Origin: Winogradskyella thalassocola
GTDB taxonomy: Bacteria; Bacteroidota; Bacteroidia; Flavobacteriales; Flavobacteriaceae
NCBI RefSeq assembly: GCF_900099995.1
Contig: NZ_FNCZ01000001.1
Location: forward strand, 372,001 to 436,000
Direction of reading: 5' to 3'
Length of the DNA: 64,000 bases
The notes below the pieces were generated by a model, which had not been told where the DNA came from, did no database searches, and worked only from the letters and a program-made list of their open reading frames with translations. The position numbers and the translations under genes were made by a program. This document shows, one piece after another, positions 19,022 through 27,758 of the stretch (within the stretch, counting starts at the first letter, position 1; every line of letters starts with the position of its first letter).

Positions 19022-19837
19022 ATGACAACAATAACTATCGGAAAGATTTTACATAAATACCAAAATTTTCTAACAGAATATGAAGTTAAAAAACTTAGAG
19101 AAGTTCAAAGAGGAAAAACCGACTTTCCTACACAAGTCAACGACTTAAAACACGCGTTATTTGGAGAAGAGTGGGATTTCATGACAAAAGAAAACTCAGA
19201 TACAGGTAACCCCATGTCTCAAGAATACACAGACCGAGTTAATAAAAAAAGAGAAGCTTTTGGGGTGAGTCCTATAAATGACGACGGGTATTCTACAGAT
19301 AACACTTCTGACATCTTTTGCGAAGAAGTGGTACGACACACCAAAAACTATAAAGAACTCTTAGAGCTTAAAAAGAAGAACGCCAAACAAATTGTTTTTG
19401 TAGATATGGATAATGTTTTGGTGAATTTTCAATCAGGAATCGATAAGATTTCAGAGGAAGAAAAACTAAAATATGAAGGTGATTTAGACGATGTACCTGG
19501 TATCTTTTCTCTAATGGACCCTTACGAAGGCGCTATTGAAGGCTATAAATGGCTCGCTAAAAACTTTGACACCTACATCCTTTCCACTGCTCCCTGGGAT
19601 AATCCTTCTGCATGGACAGATAAGTTACTATGGGTCAAAAAACATTTACCTGACGTTGCTTATAAAAGATTAATCCTTTCGCATAACAAACACTTAGCCA
19701 AAGGTGATTTTCTCATCGATGATCGTACAGCAAACGGAGCTGAAAATTTCCCTGGGAAACACATCCACTTTAGTGAAAAAGGAAAAGGATTTGAGGATTG
19801 GAAAACTGTCATTTCATACATGAAAAATCTCGCCTAA
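19022..19837 (+). CDS. 5'(3')-deoxyribonucleotidase-like HAD protein with N-terminal extension
   Basis: The 271-aa protein has a HAD phosphatase domain from about residue 123. Motif I is VFVDMDNVLVNF (Asp128, Asp130), STAPWDNPSAW is the motif II region, and GDFLIDDRTANG is motif IV. This is the pattern of 5'(3')-deoxyribonucleotidases, which dephosphorylate dNMPs. The first 120 residues are not part of that fold and I do not recognise them. It is the only gene between the left att site and the polysaccharide locus, and no partner gene is visible. Confidence 0.75.
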   Translation: MTTITIGKILHKYQNFLTEYEVKKLREVQRGKTDFPTQVNDLKHALFGEEWDFMTKENSDTGNPMSQEYTDRVNKKREAFGVSPINDDGYSTDNTSDIFCEEVVRHTKNYKELLELKKKNAKQIVFVDMDNVLVNFQSGIDKISEEEKLKYEGDLDDVPGIFSLMDPYEGAIEGYKWLAKNFDTYILSTAPWDNPSAWTDKLLWVKKHLPDVAYKRLILSHNKHLAKGDFLIDDRTANGAENFPGKHIHFSEKGKGFEDWKTVISYMKNLA

Positions 19838-20264
19838 GCGTGAAATACCTATAATATTTTATCCAAATTCAAATTAAGAAGAGAGACGAAATTTTTTATT
19901 CCAAAACAACATTAATAATTACTTTCAAAAAAATTATTAAATATAAAAAGAAGAGATAACCATAAATCATTACTTCGATATTTTGAGCAAAATTACAGCG
20001 AAAAGACTTCGGAAATAGACATAAAATGACCTTAGAACAACCTTAAAAAAAACAATACTTGGTAAAATCTCTTAACCATTATTAAACAAATCTATCCCGG
20101 TGCAGAAAAGAACAAAAACGATCATAAATTAGAAATAACAAATCCTACAAATCAGATACATCAATTATAATTACAAAAGAAAAAAGCTGAACAAAATCAG
20201 TTTTGCACAGCTTTAATCATTTAGTATTCTCAATCGATTATTAAACCAATTGACATATATGTCC
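19838..20264. other. intergenic, non-coding
   Basis: In these 427 bp no ORF of coding quality was found on either strand. The right end holds the terminator of the downstream minus-strand gene. The rest shows nothing recognisable. Confidence 0.5.
20183..20214 (-). terminator. terminator of the T9SS-protein gene
   Basis: AAAGCTG and CAGCTTT flank an inner AAAA/TTTT pair, forming an extended hairpin 51 bp beyond the stop codon at 20265. Confidence 0.6.
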
Positions 20265-21107
20265 TTATTGTTTCATTAAACGCTTTGTAATTGAATTACC
20301 ATTATCATCAGTAATTTTTACGAGATACATACCCGAGGCCAAATCGCTAATATCATAGTGTTCTTGATTAGCAGTAGGCTTTCTATGCATTACTCGCTTT
20401 CCTAAAAAATTAAAAACTGAAATATCAGTTATACTAGTATTATCCATAGCTTTTATTTTAAATGCAGAATCTGCTGGATTCGGATATATTGAAATGTTAT
20501 TTGCAATATCAAAGCTATTTACATGTAATGGATTAGTATCCAAAATACGAATTTCATCTATATAACCAAACATATCTGTATCATTGAGAATTTGCCCAAC
20601 AGGATCATTTTCAAAACCCATATCAGGATGAATGGATAGTCTATACAAGGTTCCTAAAGTAAATGCCGTAGCAGTTTCATTGTCTTTTATTTCAAAAACA
20701 ATTTCTTGCCACTCACCTGAAGATGTAGCATCGTATTCATTTAATGGTCTCACAACTTCATTCCCATTATTATCATCTGCCGTAGCATCAAAGCGAATAC
20801 CTAAATCTGATTGCGAAGGAAAATTAACCATCATACTTAAATATTTGATTTCCGTATCTGATATCATCAAATCATTAACATCAACACCAGCAAAAACCCA
20901 CCATTGGGCAGCTGTTCTTCTTATTTCTAAACAACTTGAAGTTGTATTTAATCCAGTCATATTAGGGTTCGTTACAACATCAGCTGTCATACCGCCCCCT
21001 AAATTTAATAATGCTGCAGAGCCAGCCTCAAAATCGTTAACCATTGTTTGTCCGAAGGATACAAATGCAGTACTTATAGACAAACCTAAAAGTAAAATTT
21101 TTTTCAT
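20265..21107 (-). CDS. Type IX-secreted carbohydrate-binding-like protein
   Basis: The 280-aa protein has a signal peptide (ends SFGQ, residue 20), a beta-sandwich-like middle domain (about 21-195) and a C-terminal sorting domain. The last begins at ISIYPNPADSAFKI (about residue 205) and ends ASGMYLVKITDDNG...KRLMKQ, the Por/T9SS type A signal. The middle part resembles CBM-type or glycan-binding sandwiches but no family is assigned. It would be secreted across the outer membrane and surface-attached. Its separation from the GH2 gene by 288 bp suggests its own promoter. A surface glycan-binding role is inferred from context. Confidence 0.75.
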   Translation of the reverse strand: MKKILLLGLSISTAFVSFGQTMVNDFEAGSAALLNLGGGMTADVVTNPNMTGLNTTSSCLEIRRTAAQWWVFAGVDVNDLMISDTEIKYLSMMVNFPSQSDLGIRFDATADDNNGNEVVRPLNEYDATSSGEWQEIVFEIKDNETATAFTLGTLYRLSIHPDMGFENDPVGQILNDTDMFGYIDEIRILDTNPLHVNSFDIANNISIYPNPADSAFKIKAMDNTSITDISVFNFLGKRVMHRKPTANQEHYDISDLASGMYLVKITDDNGNSITKRLMKQ

Positions 21108-21395
21108 AATGTAATAATTTAGAAATTGTTAGAATATATTTTAGTTTATATCCTATGAAATTACTAGATTCTATAGCCTTACTAATGGAGTATAATTACG
21201 ACTATATGGATTATATTTCTTTTTAACAATCAATAAATCAATTTATCAACTTACAGCTAATTAATTGATTCAATTACACAAAAGACAACAAGGATATACA
21301 TAGCACTAATGGATTATTATGTTGTCATAGTTAACTTAAATAACAGGATACACACACTTATGATGTCTAACAGAATTTAAAGATACCTACTAAAT
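21108..21395. other. intergenic region with repeated ACTAATGGA motif
   Basis: This is the only large gap within the minus-strand polysaccharide operon. ACTAATGGAGTA (21181-21192) and ACTAATGGATTA (21305-21316) repeat with one mismatch, 124 bp apart. A promoter for the T9SS-protein gene probably lies here, but no full consensus was found. Confidence 0.4.
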
Positions 21396-24230
21396 CTATT
21401 CATCATAAATATCTGTAGTCGAGAAACTACCTTTTGATTTATCTAACTGAATTCTCTTAAGCGCATCGAATTTAATTGTCTTCGAAGGATTAAATGCTTC
21501 ACTTTCCATATAATTCAATAAACTATGACGAAGTTGTCTAGCAACTGGTCTTTCATTCAGTTTTGTGGTTAAATCAATAGAGGAAAAAATTAATTTACCA
21601 TCACCAACTTTGGCTTCAAAGACATTTGATAAATGATGATTTGTTACAAAATTATCAATAACTCTAACCAATGGAGTTACATCTAACGAATCCGTAATAA
21701 CAGATTTTGAATTGATACATAAATCCCACCATTGCCAGTCTGTGTGCATACTAGTTGGAAAACTTTTAAAAGCGGCATGTTCTTCATCCAATAAAACTCC
21801 CATCGTAGCAGGTTGATTCGGAAAATGTACTGGACTCCAAAAAACCGGAACAAAACGACCTTCTATACCTTCTAAATTATTAAAATCTGGATTTAACAAA
21901 ACATTCTTACCTTCCTTTAATGCCTCAGCTGCTTTCACAAATGATGTTGTAATCACAATACCCTTTGGTTCAACAGGCACTTCTTTTGGATAAACCCAAA
22001 TATTCCAACTGTTCTTATACTTAGTATTTTTTAAACTTACCGTAATGGTTAATTGCTGTGCTTGTTGTGGATTAACAGAAAAATCTATTAAACCTAAATC
22101 TGTATTATTACCAATTTTCAAGTCTACATTATCAATGGTTCCCTTTTTCACCTCAACTCCTTTTTTATCTGTAATCGTCCAAACTATGGTCTCCTGTTTT
22201 TTCTCTTCAAAAAAGTTAGCAAACTCTATACTAGCTTCAAATGTTTCACCAGCTTCATAAACTGCTTTTTCAAATCTAATTAAAGGGACCATCTCGCTAT
22301 TGAACTGACTAAATTCCTCTGCTGAAATCACACCTTTAGATTCCCAAAAAGCATTTAACAATCCAACCAAAGCAGTTCCCTGTCCGGGAAAATCTTGAAG
22401 TTGCAACAACTGAAATCCATCAAAACTAGGTGTTTTTAATGCACGCTCAATCTCCTCTTTATATAACAGTGCAGCTAACTTACCAGAAGCGAATGTGAAA
22501 TCTGGTGCTAATTCTAAAAGTCCTTTTTTCTCAAGATCTTGTTTTACTGCAACAAAGTTTAAAGGCTCTAAAAGTCCCGTATATTTTTCTATCTCACTCA
22601 TATCTGGATAAACAGAGTATTGTCCAATTTCATGAGAAATTAAAGGAATCTCTATGTGCGCTGAACCAGATGAATAGTCTGCATCAAAATGTGGAGATTT
22701 AGAATTAAAAATGCCTTGTCCTCTAATCCATCCCCTATCAGTCCATTGTGTGATAAAAAACTCATCTTCTATCTCTGGACGAGTTCCTGTAGGTTTTTGA
22801 AACGAAAATGCTGTTGTTGCATATAAATGACGATTGTCTTCCTTTTTTAGATCAGCAACCATAGTATTTAACACACTTATATCTCCTTGCAATTCGTTAC
22901 CCATCGCCATAAAAATAAAAGAAGGATGATTGCCATAATCTTTGATAATTTTTTGAGCTTCCTCTTTTAAGAACTCTGTAGTTGCTGAGTCTTCACCAAC
23001 CTCTAAACTCCAATGTGGTAACTCAACTTGATAATAAAAACCTGCTTCATCAGCAGCTTCAAAAGCGGCTTTAGGTGGGCACCATGAATGAAAACGTAAA
23101 TGATTTAGTCCATAAGCTTTAGCCTGTTTAATGAGTTTTGCCCAATCTGATTTATCCGTAGGGGGATATCCTGTTAATGGAAAAATGACACACTCAAGAT
23201 TACCTCTTAAAAATATACGTTTATCATTAAGTAATAAATCTCCGGTTTTAGAACTCACCCATTTATAACCAAAAGAGGTTTGAACATTTCCAGAATTTGT
23301 TATGACCTCAACGTTGTATAAATTTGGGTTGAATTCATCCCATAGTTCTAGATTACTTGGTCTATTGATTTCAAATTCAATAATACCATTTTGCTGTTTA
23401 TTAACAACTATCTTTTCATTAAAAATTTCCTCTCCACTAGTAGACTTTATGACGCAATTAACATTTTCACCTTTGCCTATTTCCTGCTGAAAAGTAACCT
23501 TCAATTTATTCAGTTCTGCATTTGGATACACCTGTAAATTTTTAGGTTGATTTTTACCCAAAGCCCTAAGTTCAATATCGCCAAGAATACCATTCCATTT
23601 AATTTGTGTATGGTTCGTATAGGCATGAGCCATATCTTGATTTACCTTGTCTGGATACCTCGTACCCGCAACATTTATATTTGGAAATTTATTAGAATTA
23701 TCTATTACTATAGTAAGCAAATGTTTACCGGGAGCAATATTATCGGTAAATTCAAACTCATGCTTGCCAATTAAACTATTTGCAGAACCTATTTCTTGAC
23801 CGTCTAAATACACTGTAGATTCCCAAATGATACGCTCTAAACTCAACACCACATTTTGGCCTTTCCATGCACTAGGAATTTCAATCTCTTTTTGATACCA
23901 TGCTTTACCAATGTACTGATGTTTCCTGGTTAAATTAGACATTACATAGTTGTTAATGGCAGGCTTTAAAGTGTTCGGCTTTCCTAAACCCGCATCATCT
24001 AAGGTTCCTGGCAATTCTATTTTAGAACCTTCAAATTTTGTAGCCGACCAATCCTCAGAAATTCCAATATTTGTTGAATCTAATTTAACATCCCAAGTAC
24101 CAGATAAATTTATATCTGTAATTTTTTCATCTTTACATGACGTTATACTCAACAGTAATGCGAATAGTAAAATAAAACCTCTATTTTTATTAAAGATGAA
24201 TTGCGTTTTGTTCAATTGATTTTGAATCAT
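21396..24230 (-). CDS. GH2-family glycoside hydrolase, lipoprotein (copy 1)
   Basis: The 944-aa protein has a lipoprotein signal (LLLSITSC, Cys32). The N-terminal sugar-binding jelly-roll (about 40-225) includes YIGKAWYQKEIEIP, and an Ig-like domain follows at about 230-330. The TIM barrel contains the GH2 block LRGNLECVIFPLTGYPP, acid/base Glu446 (MGNE) and nucleophile Glu534 (SHEIGQ). About 350 further residues form C-terminal domains. GH2 covers beta-galactosidase, beta-glucuronidase and related exo-enzymes, and the specificity is not readable here. It is a paralogue of the GH2 at 31098 and the last gene of the long operon before the T9SS gene. Confidence 0.88.
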   Translation of the reverse strand: MIQNQLNKTQFIFNKNRGFILLFALLLSITSCKDEKITDINLSGTWDVKLDSTNIGISEDWSATKFEGSKIELPGTLDDAGLGKPNTLKPAINNYVMSNLTRKHQYIGKAWYQKEIEIPSAWKGQNVVLSLERIIWESTVYLDGQEIGSANSLIGKHEFEFTDNIAPGKHLLTIVIDNSNKFPNINVAGTRYPDKVNQDMAHAYTNHTQIKWNGILGDIELRALGKNQPKNLQVYPNAELNKLKVTFQQEIGKGENVNCVIKSTSGEEIFNEKIVVNKQQNGIIEFEINRPSNLELWDEFNPNLYNVEVITNSGNVQTSFGYKWVSSKTGDLLLNDKRIFLRGNLECVIFPLTGYPPTDKSDWAKLIKQAKAYGLNHLRFHSWCPPKAAFEAADEAGFYYQVELPHWSLEVGEDSATTEFLKEEAQKIIKDYGNHPSFIFMAMGNELQGDISVLNTMVADLKKEDNRHLYATTAFSFQKPTGTRPEIEDEFFITQWTDRGWIRGQGIFNSKSPHFDADYSSGSAHIEIPLISHEIGQYSVYPDMSEIEKYTGLLEPLNFVAVKQDLEKKGLLELAPDFTFASGKLAALLYKEEIERALKTPSFDGFQLLQLQDFPGQGTALVGLLNAFWESKGVISAEEFSQFNSEMVPLIRFEKAVYEAGETFEASIEFANFFEEKKQETIVWTITDKKGVEVKKGTIDNVDLKIGNNTDLGLIDFSVNPQQAQQLTITVSLKNTKYKNSWNIWVYPKEVPVEPKGIVITTSFVKAAEALKEGKNVLLNPDFNNLEGIEGRFVPVFWSPVHFPNQPATMGVLLDEEHAAFKSFPTSMHTDWQWWDLCINSKSVITDSLDVTPLVRVIDNFVTNHHLSNVFEAKVGDGKLIFSSIDLTTKLNERPVARQLRHSLLNYMESEAFNPSKTIKFDALKRIQLDKSKGSFSTTDIYDE

Positions 24231-24249
24231 TGTATTGAATTTATATAAT

Positions 24250-26235
24250 TTATTGTTTATTATTATCTACCATACCTTCCAAAGTCATAAAGTCTAAGCA
24301 AGATGCCTTTACTTTATAAACCGAAGTTGTATTGTACGTCTGAGTTACCTGTGACCTAAAGGCACTTCTATCATCAAAATATAGTGTATAATTAATGGCA
24401 GAAAGCGCTAAATGAGGATTCTCGTCAAGGATGCAAGCTTTTAACACTTCACTCGATTTACTATCTGCACTATTAGAGTAGATAGTCGCTGCAATGTTTA
24501 TTAAAACAGGCGAATAAGTATCTTTTAAATAAGGCTTCATTTGCTCTAAAACCTCTAAACTTAAGTTAGTTCTTAAATGATATAATCCTAGAGATGCCCA
24601 ATATCTGACAATTTCATTTTCACTTTTAAGATATTTCAAAAATTGAGACGCATCGTCATTCTTACCAACTAAATTAGCAACTTCAAAGATGTTTTTTAAG
24701 TCAAATTGTTCCCCGTCCATCCTAAACTGATATGGTGTACTATTTTTAGAAATTTCACCTAATTCGTATTCAGGTAAAAAATGAACATCCCTTTCTTTTA
24801 GAATTTCAGTTTTAAGACGCGCTCGCATGGTTTTTAAAATCTCTTGATGTGCTTCAGAATTAACTAAATTAAATTCTTCCCATGTATCATTCTTTAAGTC
24901 ATATAAAACTTCAGGAGGTTTATTTCTAAACATATTACTTTGGAATTCATTCAGTTTACCGTTATCATAATCTTCTCGCATGTGTTGGGTAATTTCTCCA
25001 ATATCTATGTAGTGTATGTATTTTACCTCGGGAAAAAAAGGCATAAAATTTCTCGAATATAAGTACCTTCCATCTGTAATGGTACGCGTCATATCTAATC
25101 CATTATCCGCTCTATCTGTAGAAAGGTATGTGTACTGCTTTTCAGGTTTTGGTTGTTTACCTAAAAAAGGACGTCCCTTCATGTAGCTCGGAATTTCAAT
25201 TCCGGTAATTTGTAATAACGTCGGTGCTAAATCTTCAAAATCAATGATATTATCTGTTACAATTCCACCTGTTCCCCAAGGTGACAAGTGCTTATATTTT
25301 TCTGGAAACCAAATAATAAAAGGCACTCTATAACCTAAACCAATACCATTAGTTTTGCCTCGTGGAATACCTTCTCCATGATCCGCAAAAATAAAAACGA
25401 TGGTATCATCCATTAGATTATCTTCATGAAGTCGGTGAAGAATATTTCCTATTTTAATATCGGTAAGCTTAATGGAATTATAAACTCTTGCTACTTGTTT
25501 TCGCATGGCATCCGTATCACGATATATTGGTGGCATATCAAAAGCTTCATCTGAAATTACATGCTTTGTATGAAATCTATTTAATGCTTCTGGCTGTATT
25601 GGAATTAATTTGGCATTTTTAGGCAAATCCTCATCAGTATTATCAGAAGTTTTTTGTTTAGGTTGTAAATACTGAAGCACATTTTTTTCGTACCATTCAT
25701 AAGGCATACTCATCGTACGCGATTGGTGTGAGTCTGGAATATTAAAAACTGAAAAAAATGGCTGATTGTCCTCACGGTTCCACCAGCCGGCTTGATTAGA
25801 ACTTTCGTGCCATGTCTCTTTTGTAAATTGGTTGACATTAGCAATATTATAATCAGTTTTACTATTGTTAGTTACATAATAGCCGTTGTCCTTTAAATAT
25901 TTAGGAAAGCCCTTGATTTCTATTGGAATTGGAAAACTACTTCGGTGATTACCACTTCCCATTTTATAAGTAGGTACACCTGTAATTATAGCACTCCGAC
26001 TAGGGGAACAAACTGTACCTTTAGAAAAAGCACTTTCAAACCTAACTCCTTGACTTGCCATAAAATCCATAACTGGTGTTTCTGCGTTTTCATTTCCATA
26101 ACAGCCAATAAATTGTGGTGAAGTATCTTCTATAGTTACCCATAAGATGTTTGGTTTGTCTTGCCCTGAAACACTAGTCGCAATACCTACAAACACAAAT
26201 AATTGAAAACATCTTCTGATTATTTTAAATCTCAT
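24250..26235 (-). CDS. type I sulfatase with C-terminal HEAT-like region
   Basis: The 661-aa protein has a signal peptide (ending VSGQ) and the formylglycine motif C-S-P-S-R at Cys76, so it needs the FGly-generating maturase. Early metal ligands sit in TIEDTSP and later ones in FADHG. The block GSGNHRSSFP resembles N-sulfoglucosamine/S1_8-like sulfatases. Residues from about 520 form HEAT-like helical repeats (EIVRYWASLGLYHL, PVLINIAATIYSN). It overlaps the next upstream gene by 1 bp. It probably removes sulfate from oligosaccharides in the periplasm; position specificity unknown. Confidence 0.87.
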   Translation of the reverse strand: MRFKIIRRCFQLFVFVGIATSVSGQDKPNILWVTIEDTSPQFIGCYGNENAETPVMDFMASQGVRFESAFSKGTVCSPSRSAIITGVPTYKMGSGNHRSSFPIPIEIKGFPKYLKDNGYYVTNNSKTDYNIANVNQFTKETWHESSNQAGWWNREDNQPFFSVFNIPDSHQSRTMSMPYEWYEKNVLQYLQPKQKTSDNTDEDLPKNAKLIPIQPEALNRFHTKHVISDEAFDMPPIYRDTDAMRKQVARVYNSIKLTDIKIGNILHRLHEDNLMDDTIVFIFADHGEGIPRGKTNGIGLGYRVPFIIWFPEKYKHLSPWGTGGIVTDNIIDFEDLAPTLLQITGIEIPSYMKGRPFLGKQPKPEKQYTYLSTDRADNGLDMTRTITDGRYLYSRNFMPFFPEVKYIHYIDIGEITQHMREDYDNGKLNEFQSNMFRNKPPEVLYDLKNDTWEEFNLVNSEAHQEILKTMRARLKTEILKERDVHFLPEYELGEISKNSTPYQFRMDGEQFDLKNIFEVANLVGKNDDASQFLKYLKSENEIVRYWASLGLYHLRTNLSLEVLEQMKPYLKDTYSPVLINIAATIYSNSADSKSSEVLKACILDENPHLALSAINYTLYFDDRSAFRSQVTQTYNTTSVYKVKASCLDFMTLEGMVDNNKQ

Positions 26236-27743
26236 TATTTCAATATTTTTTCTAATTGTTTTCCCATTTGCTTTACTATTTCAGGAAATGCTTTGTAAAC
26301 ATTATTAGTTTCTAATGGATCTTCGTCGAGATTAAAGAGTTGCACTTCTTTTCTAAATCCTGGATCAACAAATTTTTGAGCTATCCAACGTGGTACATCC
26401 TCATTTTTCGGCTTTATGTACTTCCATTTACCCATACGCAATCCAAATGTATATGCTTCTTCAAGTAAAAACTCACGTCCATTTTTTGATTTACCTAACC
26501 AAGATTTTAAATAATCTTTACTGTCTGGCGCTGCCCCTTTTTCTACTTTTTGATTTACCAGTTTAGCTATAGATCGATATAAATCTACTTGAGACAGCAG
26601 CGCATCACTAGTACCCGGCTCTACCTCTTTTGGCCAATGTACAATTGTAGGCATTCTTGTACCAGCTTCATAAATTGAATACTTGGCACCTCTATAACCA
26701 CCACCAGGTTTATGCTCTCCTACTAATTCACGAGCATAATCCAAATAACCATCATCTAGAATTGGACCATTATCACTTGTAAAAATGATAAGAGTATTAT
26801 CTAATAGGTTAGCTGCTTGTAATTGTTCAGTTATTTGGCCAACACACCAATCCATTTGAGCTATTACATCTCCTCTAGGCCCCATGGTACTACTTTCAAC
26901 AAACTTTATATTGGCCACTCTCGGCTGATGAATATCGTGTAAGGAAAAATATAAAAAGAAAGGATTATCTTTATTACCTTGTATAAAGTCAGATGCTTTC
27001 TCTGATAGAACAAAAGGAATATCTTCATCCACCCAAAGCGCATCCTCACCACCTTTCATATAACCAATGCGACTAATTCCATTAATAATTGCTCCTTGAT
27101 GGTAAGGATCCGTATGCATTTTCAATAATTCAGGATGCTGAAATCCCCAAGGGTATCCATCGATTCTTGTACCATAACTCACAAAAATAGGATCTTCAGG
27201 ATTCAAACCTACAACTATCTGATTTTCTAAATAGACACAAGGAACTCGATCACCTGTTGCAGGAATTAAAAAGCTATAATCAAAGCCTAGTTCTTCTGGA
27301 CCTAAAGGAACTTTTTTATTCCAGTCAATTTTTCCTTTTCCTAGACCTAAGTGCCATTTCCCAACAACGCCTGTTTTATAACCTGCTTTTTGTAACATAG
27401 CAGGTAAGGTCTCTTTATTGGGATCGATAATCAGAGGTGCATCACCCTCTAAAATAGCTGCATTATTTCTAAAAGCATAACTCCCTGTTAAAAGAGAATA
27501 TCTAGACGGTGTACACGTTGCCGAAGAACTATGAGCATCAGTAAAGTTTAAACCATTTTTAGCAAGCTTATCGACATGAGGTGTTTCAACTCCAATCGCA
27601 CCATTAACACCAATATCTCCAAAACCCAAATCATCTACATAAATAATTACAATGTTTGGTTTTTGCTGTTGAGCAAAAACCAAACTAGTAATGACTAGAA
27701 AAATAGCCGAAATTATATTTGCATAAATTGATTTGTAACACAT
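26235..27743 (-). CDS. type I sulfatase (arylsulfatase A-like)
   Basis: The 502-aa protein has a signal peptide (LVFAQQQ). YVDDLGFGD carries the first metal Asp pair, C-T-P-S-R at Cys77 is the formylglycine site, and KWHLG and TSDNGP are further conserved sulfatase blocks. Its length is normal. It is the middle of three sulfatases in this locus and lies 15 bp after the DUF5107-TPR gene. The exact S1 subfamily is not assigned. Confidence 0.9.
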   Translation of the reverse strand: MCYKSIYANIISAIFLVITSLVFAQQQKPNIVIIYVDDLGFGDIGVNGAIGVETPHVDKLAKNGLNFTDAHSSSATCTPSRYSLLTGSYAFRNNAAILEGDAPLIIDPNKETLPAMLQKAGYKTGVVGKWHLGLGKGKIDWNKKVPLGPEELGFDYSFLIPATGDRVPCVYLENQIVVGLNPEDPIFVSYGTRIDGYPWGFQHPELLKMHTDPYHQGAIINGISRIGYMKGGEDALWVDEDIPFVLSEKASDFIQGNKDNPFFLYFSLHDIHQPRVANIKFVESSTMGPRGDVIAQMDWCVGQITEQLQAANLLDNTLIIFTSDNGPILDDGYLDYARELVGEHKPGGGYRGAKYSIYEAGTRMPTIVHWPKEVEPGTSDALLSQVDLYRSIAKLVNQKVEKGAAPDSKDYLKSWLGKSKNGREFLLEEAYTFGLRMGKWKYIKPKNEDVPRWIAQKFVDPGFRKEVQLFNLDEDPLETNNVYKAFPEIVKQMGKQLEKILK

Positions 27744-27758
27744 AGTTCTTATAGTGTT

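Noticed and set aside
20632..21114. 160-aa plus-strand ORF
   Set aside because: Fully antisense to the T9SS-sorted protein, whose signal peptide and sorting tail are clear.
22045..24219. several plus-strand ORFs inside the GH2 gene
   Set aside because: Low-complexity antisense reading of GH2; no family resemblance.
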